48,233 nt of DNA from DASUZB01 sp036377075 (GTDB lineage: Bacteria; Actinomycetota; CALGFH01): assembly GCA_036377075.1 (NCBI GenBank), contig DASUZB010000231.1, forward strand, positions 1-48,233, read 5' to 3'. How positions within the stretch are numbered: position 1 is the first letter of the stretch; the number at the start of each line of letters is the position of its first letter. A program made the position numbers and the translations under genes. Shown piece by piece: positions 43,353-48,233 of this stretch. A model generated the notes under the pieces. It had not been told where the DNA came from and searched no databases. It was given only the letters and a program-made list of their open reading frames with translations.

Positions 43353-43787
43353 ATGGGCGAGGTCGTCCGCATCAGCCCGGAGGTGGCCGTCCCGGTCGAG
43401 GAGCTGGAGTTCCGCGTCAGCCGCTCGAGCGGCCCCGGCGGCCAGGGGGTGAACACCACCGACTCGCGCGTCGAGCTCCTCTTCGACCTCGCCGGCTCGC
43501 CCTCGCTCTCGGACGCGCAGAAGCAGCGCGCCCTGCGCAGGCTGGGCCGCCGGGTCGATCCGGGCGGCACCCTCCGGATCGTCGCGCAGACGCACCGCAG
43601 CCAGCTCGCCAACCGCCGCGCCGCCGTGGAGCGCTTCGCCGACCTGCTGGCGGACGCGATTCAGCCGCCACGGCCGCGGCGCCCGACCCGTCCCGGCGCC
43701 GCCGCCAGGGCGCGCCGCCTCGACGCCAAGCGCCACCGGTCGACCCTCAAGCAGCAGCGCCGCCGCCCGCTCCCTGGCGACGGCTGA
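43353..43787 (+). CDS. arfB: peptidyl-tRNA hydrolase ArfB (YaeJ)
   Basis: 144 residues. The GGQ motif is at 29-31 in SSGPGGQGVNTTDSRVEL, as in class I release factors. No codon-recognition domain is present. The C-terminal tail, RPRRPTRPGAAARARRLDAKRHRSTLKQQRRR, is highly basic as needed to enter the empty mRNA channel. ArfB frees ribosomes stalled without a stop codon. The ATG at 43353 lies just after the GH15 stop. A hairpin (43788-43806) follows. Confidence 0.92.
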   Translation: MGEVVRISPEVAVPVEELEFRVSRSSGPGGQGVNTTDSRVELLFDLAGSPSLSDAQKQRALRRLGRRVDPGGTLRIVAQTHRSQLANRRAAVERFADLLADAIQPPRPRRPTRPGAAARARRLDAKRHRSTLKQQRRRPLPGDG

Positions 43788-43806
43788 GCGAGGGCCGATC
43801 CCTCGC
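43788..43806 (+). terminator. hairpin after arfB
   Basis: GCGAGGG (43788-43794) pairs exactly with CCCTCGC (43800-43806) around CCGAT. It starts at the base after the arfB stop. There is no U-tract. Confidence 0.5.
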
Positions 43807-43915
43807 CGGGCGCGCACGAGGTTGACGGGCTGCCTCCCAGGTGATGCTCTGTGCGCCGCCGCCCGCAGCAAGGTACGAGACGGTCGGGCGGCGGAAGGAC
43901 GAGAGGGAGCGAGGC

Positions 43916-44872
43916 ATGGACGCGCACGACGCGGACGGACCGCTCGTCTTCGCCGGATCCGCCAGCCCGCGCCTGACCAAGGAGATCTGCGGGTACCTCG
44001 GCGTGATGGTCGGTCAGGGCGAGGTGCTGCGGTTCTCCGAGGGCACGCTGTTCCCGCGGGTGCTCGAGAACGTCCGCGGCCGCCGCGCCTACCTGGTGCA
44101 GTCGACCGTGTTCCCGGCCAACGACAACTTCATGGAGCTGCTGTTCTGGATCGACGCGCTGAAGCGCGCCAGTGCCTCCTCGGTGACGGTGGTGGTGCCG
44201 TACTTCAGCTACGCCAAGGGCGACAAGAAGGACGAACCGCGGGTGTCGATCCGCGCTAGGGTCTGCGCCGACGCGATCGAGGCGGCCGGCGCCGACCGGG
44301 TCGTCACCATGGACCTGCACGCGCCGCAGATCCAGGGCTTCTTCCGCATCCCGGTCGACGACCTGTACGCCCGCCCCTACCTGTGCGACGCGATCCGCGG
44401 CGAGGAGCTGCCGAACCCGGTGATCGTGTCGCCCGACGCCGGCTTCGCCAAGAAGGCCAGGATGATCGCCAGCCGGCTGGGCGCGCCGCTGGCGATCGCC
44501 GACAAGATCCGCTCCGACCACCACGAGCAGGCCGCGGTGGTCGACCTGATCGGGGACGTCGCCGGCCGCGACGCGGTGCTGGTCGACGACTTCACCATCA
44601 GCGCGAGCACCCTGGTCGAGGCGGCCGAGAAGCTGATCGAGCGTGGCGCCCGGTCGGTGATGGCGGCGGTCAGCCACGGCGTGTTCGCCGAGGGGTCGAT
44701 GGAGCGCCTCGACGCCAGCCCGATCCGCCGGCTGATCACCACCGACTCGATCGAGACCCAGCCGGTGCCGCTCTCCGCCAAGGTGCGGGTGATCTCGGTG
44801 GCGCCGCTGTTCGCCGAGGCGATCCGCCGCATCCACCACCGCGAGAGCATCAGCGGCCTGTTCCAGGACTGA
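43916..44872 (+). CDS. ribose-phosphate pyrophosphokinase homologue with divergent active site
   Basis: 318 residues, full PRS length. The N-terminal FAGSASPRLTKEICGYLGV, the binding helix VQSTVFPANDNFMELLFWIDALKRASA and the central DLHAPQIQGFF match PRPP synthetases. Key residues differ: the YARQD motif reads YAKGD (99-103), the catalytic DKRR reads DKIR (196-199) and the PRPP loop VDDMxDTGGT reads VDDFTISAST (223-232). It may be an enzyme with altered activity or an inactive regulatory subunit like PAP39. ATG 43916 follows GAGG. A hairpin over the stop codon ends the gene. Confidence 0.88.
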   Translation: MDAHDADGPLVFAGSASPRLTKEICGYLGVMVGQGEVLRFSEGTLFPRVLENVRGRRAYLVQSTVFPANDNFMELLFWIDALKRASASSVTVVVPYFSYAKGDKKDEPRVSIRARVCADAIEAAGADRVVTMDLHAPQIQGFFRIPVDDLYARPYLCDAIRGEELPNPVIVSPDAGFAKKARMIASRLGAPLAIADKIRSDHHEQAAVVDLIGDVAGRDAVLVDDFTISASTLVEAAEKLIERGARSVMAAVSHGVFAEGSMERLDASPIRRLITTDSIETQPVPLSAKVRVISVAPLFAEAIRRIHHRESISGLFQD

Positions 44873-44889
44873 CCGACCCTCGCGGTCAG
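44869..44889. terminator. convergent hairpin between prs-like gene and GNAT gene
   Basis: CTGACCG (44869-44875) pairs exactly with CGGTCAG (44883-44889) around a 7-base loop. It includes the TGA of the prs-like gene and the 3' end of the leftward GNAT gene. Bidirectional terminator candidate. Confidence 0.55.
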
Positions 44890-45509
44890 CCGGCGTCGGC
44901 CGGCCGGTCGAGCGACAGTCCCATCACCACCGCGTCCCACAGCTCGCCGTTGCGGCGGCGGTAGTGGCGCCTGAGCAGGCCTTCCCGCTCGAACCCGAAC
45001 CTCTCGTAGAGGCTGATGGCCGCCTGGTTGTGCGGCCATACCTGGAGCGTGACCTTGTGCGCGGCGGCCTCCCGCGCCCAGGCGATCCCAGCGCGGAGCA
45101 GGGCGCTGCCCACGCCCCGCCGGCGCCACGCGGCGGCCACCAGCATCCCCAGCTCGGCCACGCCGTAGCCGGCCTTGTCGATGCGGAGCATGCCGATCGG
45201 CTCGCCGCCGGCCTCCGCCACGAACATGGCCGTCCCGGGCTGGTCGATCCCCTCGCGCAGCCGGCGGCGCCGCTGGCCGCGGTCGATCGGCGCCTCGGCG
45301 GCGATCCAGCGGCCCTCGGCCGCCACGCTCGCGAACAGCTCGACGATCGCGTCGAGGTCGCCCGGGCGCGCGCGGCGCACCTGGAAGCCCGCGCCGCTCC
45401 CGCCGCTGGCCGCGCCGCCCGCGGTGGCAGGCCCTCCCCCGCCGGCGCGGCGCCTTGCCTCGCGGCCGCGCAGCCGCAGGCTGCGGCCGGCCCAGCCTCC
45501 CCGTGGCAC
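44886..45509 (-). CDS. GNAT-family N-acetyltransferase with low-complexity N-terminus
   Basis: 207 residues as drawn. The GNAT core begins near residue 40 (FQVRRARPGDLDAIVELFASVAAEGRWIAAEAPID), with motif A ELGMLVAAAWRRRGVGSALLRAGIAWA and the C-terminal NQAAISLYERFGFEREGLLRRHYRR. The substrate is unknown; RimJ/phosphinothricin-acetyltransferase-like. The first 40 residues are Gly/Arg/Ala-rich, so the true start may be GTG 45380. The gene lies 7 bases downstream of metB on the same strand. Confidence 0.82.
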   Translation of the reverse strand: MPRGGWAGRSLRLRGREARRRAGGGGPATAGGAASGGSGAGFQVRRARPGDLDAIVELFASVAAEGRWIAAEAPIDRGQRRRRLREGIDQPGTAMFVAEAGGEPIGMLRIDKAGYGVAELGMLVAAAWRRRGVGSALLRAGIAWAREAAAHKVTLQVWPHNQAAISLYERFGFEREGLLRRHYRRRNGELWDAVVMGLSLDRPADAG

Positions 45510-45516
45510 CGCGCGC

Positions 45517-46689
45517 CTACCCCTTGGGCAGGCCGTCGAGGGCCCGCTGCAGGTCGGCCACCAGGTCGTCGGGGTGCTCGATGCCGACCGAGAGCCGGAC
45601 CAGGTCCGGCGGGACCTCGGCGTCGGTGCCGGCGACGCTGGCGTGGGTCATCACGCCGGGCAGCTCGATCAGGCTCTCGACGCCGCCGAGGCTCTCGGCC
45701 AGGGTGAACACGCGGGTCGCGGCGGCGAGGCGCTCGGCGGCGGCGGCGCCACCGTGGGGACGGAACGACACCATGCCGCCGAAGCCGCGCATCTGCGCCG
45801 CGGCCAGCTCGTGGCCCGGGTCGCCGGGCAGGCCGGGGTAGCGGACCTCGGCGACCTGCGGCCGTTCGGCGAGGAAGGCGGCCACCCGCATGGCGTTGTG
45901 GCAGTGGGCGCGCATGCGCAGCGGCAGCGTCTTGACCCCGCGGAGGGTCAGCCAGCAGTCCATCGGCCCGGGTACCGCGCCGGCGGCGTTCTGCAGGAAC
46001 TTGCAGCGCTCGTACAGCTCGGGCAGGCGGGTCACCAGCGCGCCGCCGACCACGTCCGAATGGCCGCCGAGGTACTTGGTGGTGGAGTGGACCACCAGGT
46101 CGGCGCCGAGCTCGAGGGGCTGCTGCAGGAACGGCGTGGCGAAGGTGTTGTCGACCGCGCACAGCGCGCCGGCGGCGTGGGCCAGCTCGGCGGTGCCCGC
46201 CACGTCGACGACGCCGAGCAGCGGGTTGGTCGGGGTCTCCACCCACACCAGCCTGGTCTCGGACCTGACCGCCTGCTTGACCGCGTCCAGGCTGGTCATG
46301 TCGACCACGGTGAAGTGCAGGCCCCACTCGGCGAACAGCCGCGCCACCACCCGGTAGGTGCCGCCGTAGACGTCGCCGGACAGCACCAGGTGGTCGCCGG
46401 GCCGCATGGTCTGCAGCACGGTGGTGGTGGCGGCCATGCCCGACGCGAAGCACAGCGCCCCGCCAGGACCGCCGGCCGGCACCCCTTCCAGCGATGCCAG
46501 GCAGGCCTCCAGGCCGTCCCGGGTCGGGTTGCCGGTGCGGGCGTACTCGTAGCCCCGGTGGCGCGCCGGCGCCTCCTGGGCGAAGGTCGAGGTCTGGTAG
46601 ATGGGGGCGATCACCGCCCCGGTCAGCGGGTCGGGCTCGGAGCCGACGTGGACCGCCCTGGTCTCGAACTCGGCATGGTCGAAGGACAT
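45517..46689 (-). CDS. metB: cystathionine gamma-synthase/lyase (PLP, trans-sulfuration)
   Basis: 390 residues. The PLP lysine is Lys205 in VVHSTTKYLGGHSD. Other blocks are YEYARTGNPTRDGLE, SGMAAT, SGDVYGGTY, VDNTFATPF and the C-terminal SLGGVESLIELPGVMTHASV. Cys/Met metabolism PLP enzymes of this type make or split cystathionine. Synthase and lyase cannot be told apart by eye. It is 27 bases downstream of cbs, forming a trans-sulfuration pair that interconverts homocysteine and cysteine. In actinobacteria such a pair usually runs homocysteine to cysteine. Confidence 0.93.
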   Translation of the reverse strand: MSFDHAEFETRAVHVGSEPDPLTGAVIAPIYQTSTFAQEAPARHRGYEYARTGNPTRDGLEACLASLEGVPAGGPGGALCFASGMAATTTVLQTMRPGDHLVLSGDVYGGTYRVVARLFAEWGLHFTVVDMTSLDAVKQAVRSETRLVWVETPTNPLLGVVDVAGTAELAHAAGALCAVDNTFATPFLQQPLELGADLVVHSTTKYLGGHSDVVGGALVTRLPELYERCKFLQNAAGAVPGPMDCWLTLRGVKTLPLRMRAHCHNAMRVAAFLAERPQVAEVRYPGLPGDPGHELAAAQMRGFGGMVSFRPHGGAAAAERLAAATRVFTLAESLGGVESLIELPGVMTHASVAGTDAEVPPDLVRLSVGIEHPDDLVADLQRALDGLPKG

Positions 46690-46716
46690 CGCGATTCCGC
46701 CTCGTGGTCGTACGCG

Positions 46717-48102
46717 TCAGTGACCGCGGCTGTGGGCGGCCAGGTGGTCGAGGATGTCGGAGCGGGTCATCACCCCGACGGCGCGGCCCTGCTCGGTGAC
46801 CAGCACGGCGGTGGAGCGGCCCTTGGAGAGCAGCTCGAACGCCTCCTCCACCGGCATGTGCCGCTCCGCGGTCGGGAACGGCGCGTCCATCACCTCGATG
46901 ACCAGGGCGTCGAGCACCTCCGGCTTGCGGAACAGGCGCTCGAGCAGGGAGCCCTCCTGCACCGAGCCGACCACGCTGGACAGGTCGGACGGGTCGTCGC
47001 CGGAGACCACCGGGAGCTGGCTCACGCTGTAGGTGTGGAGCAGGTCGATCGCCTCGCTGACGCGCTGGTGGGCGGCGACCGAGACGAGCGCGGGGGTGTG
47101 GTGGTCGGCCTTGGCGGCGAGCACGTCGGAGACGGCGCCGCGCCGCCGCGGCAGCATGCCGTACTCGCGCATCCAGTCGTCGTTGTAGACCTTGGAGAGG
47201 TAGCCGCGGCCGCCGTCGGGCAGCAGCACCACCACGGTCGCGTCGCGGCCGAGCTCGCCCGCCACCACCAGCGCGGCGTGCACCGCCAGCCCGCAGGAGC
47301 CGCCGACCAGCAGGCCCTCCTCACGGGCCAGGCGCCGGGTCATCAGGAAGGAGTCGCGGTCGGAGACGGTCACCCAGCGGTCGACCACCGAGCGGTCGAA
47401 GGTCTCCGGCCAGAAGTCCTCGCCGACGCCCTCCACCAGGTAGGGGTGGACGTCGTCGGGGGCCGAGTAGATCGAGCCCTCCGGGTCGGCGCCGACCACC
47501 GTCACCGCGGGCTTGCGCTCCTTGAGGTAGCGGCCGACGCCGCTGATGGTGCCGCCGGTGCCGACCCCGGCGACGAACACGTCCAGCGCGCCGCCGGTCT
47601 GCTCCCACAGCTCCGGGCCGGTGGTGCGGTAGTGCGCCTCGGGGTTGGCCTGGTTGGCGTACTGGTTGGGCTGGAAGGCGCCGGGGATCTCGGCGGTCAG
47701 CCGGTTGGCGACCGAGTAGTAGGACTCCGGCGAGGTCGGCGCGACCGCCGTCGGCGTCACCACCACCTCGGCGCCGTAGCCGCGCAGCAGCGCGATCTTC
47801 TCCTGGCTGATCTTGTCGGGCATGACGAAGATGCAGCGGTAGCCCTTGAGCGCGGCGACGATGGCCAGCCCCGCGCCGGTGTTGCCGCTGGTCGGCTCGA
47901 TGATCGTGCCGCCGGGGGCGAGCCGGCCGTCCCGCTCGGCGCGCTCGACCATCGCCAGGCCGATGCGGTCCTTGACCGAGCCGCCCGGGTTCACGTACTC
48001 GACCTTGGCGAGCAGCTGCGGGGCGACCGCCTGGCCCACCCGTGACAGCCGCACCAGCGGCGTCCCCCCCACGGTGTCGAGGATCGAGTCGAGCACCTGC
48101 AT
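46717..48102 (-). CDS. cbs: cystathionine beta-synthase with C-terminal CBS pair
   Basis: 461 residues. The PLP lysine is Lys44 in NPGGSVKDR. TSGNTG (71-76) and GTGGTISG (181-188) bind PLP phosphate and substrate. The C-terminal ~120 residues form two CBS domains (VSVAAHQRVSEAIDLLHTYSVSQLPVV and MPVEEAFELLSKGRSTAVLVTEQGRAVGVMTRSDILDHL) for likely AdoMet regulation. It condenses serine and homocysteine to cystathionine. The ribosome site AAAGGAGGATCA before ATG 48102 is near perfect, suggesting strong translation. It lacks the heme-binding N-terminus of animal enzymes. Confidence 0.95.
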   Translation of the reverse strand: MQVLDSILDTVGGTPLVRLSRVGQAVAPQLLAKVEYVNPGGSVKDRIGLAMVERAERDGRLAPGGTIIEPTSGNTGAGLAIVAALKGYRCIFVMPDKISQEKIALLRGYGAEVVVTPTAVAPTSPESYYSVANRLTAEIPGAFQPNQYANQANPEAHYRTTGPELWEQTGGALDVFVAGVGTGGTISGVGRYLKERKPAVTVVGADPEGSIYSAPDDVHPYLVEGVGEDFWPETFDRSVVDRWVTVSDRDSFLMTRRLAREEGLLVGGSCGLAVHAALVVAGELGRDATVVVLLPDGGRGYLSKVYNDDWMREYGMLPRRRGAVSDVLAAKADHHTPALVSVAAHQRVSEAIDLLHTYSVSQLPVVSGDDPSDLSSVVGSVQEGSLLERLFRKPEVLDALVIEVMDAPFPTAERHMPVEEAFELLSKGRSTAVLVTEQGRAVGVMTRSDILDHLAAHSRGH

Positions 48103-48233
48103 GGGGGTGATCCTCCTTTGTTCAAACGGTCGGTGGGCCTGCGCCGCTTCGTGCGCTGGCTTCCCCCGTCGCTCCGTCGTCGCCAGGGGCTCCTCCGTCG
48201 CTCCTGAAGTCCAGCCAGCGCGCGGCTCCGGCC
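48103..48233 (-). other. cbs upstream region with distant 9-bp inverted repeat
   Basis: 131 bases to the window edge, no gene seen. GCGCTGGCT (48153-48161) is exactly complementary to 48213-48221, with two near-copies of GGAGCGACGG between. It could be a leader hairpin of the cbs transcript or part of an upstream gene cut by the edge. Confidence 0.35.

Noticed and set aside
45175..48045. 956-aa plus-strand ORF, the second longest in the window
   Set aside because: Antisense to metB, cbs and the GNAT gene, all of which have clear catalytic motifs.

Overview
The window is very GC-rich DNA in which third codon positions are almost always G or C, so nearly every reading frame stays open and most long ORFs are shadows. 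The gene content points to an actinobacterium, probably a deep-branching soil or environmental lineage. Pointers are two GAF-ANTAR regulators, an F420/PPOX-type oxidoreductase, an InhA-like FabI, a mycobacterial-style bkdA-bkdB-bkdC operon, a trehalose synthase and DivIVA/Scy-like coiled-coil proteins. A PilT with a minor-pilin operon is less usual for the phylum. No rRNA gene is present. There is one tRNA gene, Leu(TAA). No species call can be made from sequence reading alone.

Region by region. 1-6.2 kb (minus strand): a type IV pilus operon (pilT, two prepilins, a PilX-like protein), followed by a membrane GAF-GGDEF protein that runs off the left edge. 6.4-11.3 kb: dienelactone hydrolase; a Na+/Ca2+-exchanger-family transporter behind a yybP-ykoY (Mn2+) riboswitch; a FIST sensor; an M15 peptidase-like protein. 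11.6-16.5 kb (minus): a branched-chain 2-oxoacid dehydrogenase operon and a type II NADH dehydrogenase. 16.9-20.3 kb: a 60-residue ORF behind a structured leader, fabI, an alkyltransferase-like protein, a sigma-70 factor and a DsbA-like protein. 20.4-24.5 kb (minus): a membrane glycosyltransferase-like protein, a small protein, an MTHFR, a GAF-ANTAR regulator and a PAP2 phosphatase. 24.7-28.6 kb (plus): treS, a MOSC protein, and glyA behind a ZTP (pfl) riboswitch. 28.6-34.6 kb: TenA, a hypothetical protein, a LysE exporter, an MFS-spermidine-synthase fusion, a cupredoxin lipoprotein, a DtxR-family regulator and a DedA protein.

34.7-36.7 kb is the most unusual part. A tRNA-Leu(TAA) gene is followed 1.9 kb later by a second, exact 26-bp copy of its 3' end. 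Between the copies lie two overlapping paralogous coiled-coil genes and what looks like a broken secreted-protein gene, with no recognisable integrase. This looks like a minimal or decayed tRNA-integrated element. An orphan HicB-like antitoxin abuts its right end.

36.9-48.1 kb: a TetR repressor divergent from a SnoaL-like protein with two clear operator copies between them, a GNAT, an FAD oxidoreductase overlapping a PPOX gene, a second GAF-ANTAR regulator, a GH15 glucoamylase/trehalase-like enzyme, arfB, an unusual PRPP-synthetase homologue, another GNAT, and a cbs-metB trans-sulfuration operon.

Themes that connect genes: one-carbon and sulfur metabolism (metF, glyA, metB, cbs), metal homeostasis (Mn2+ riboswitch, exchanger, DtxR-family regulator, cupredoxin), trehalose and alpha-glucan turnover (treS, GH15), and c-di-GMP with type IV pili.
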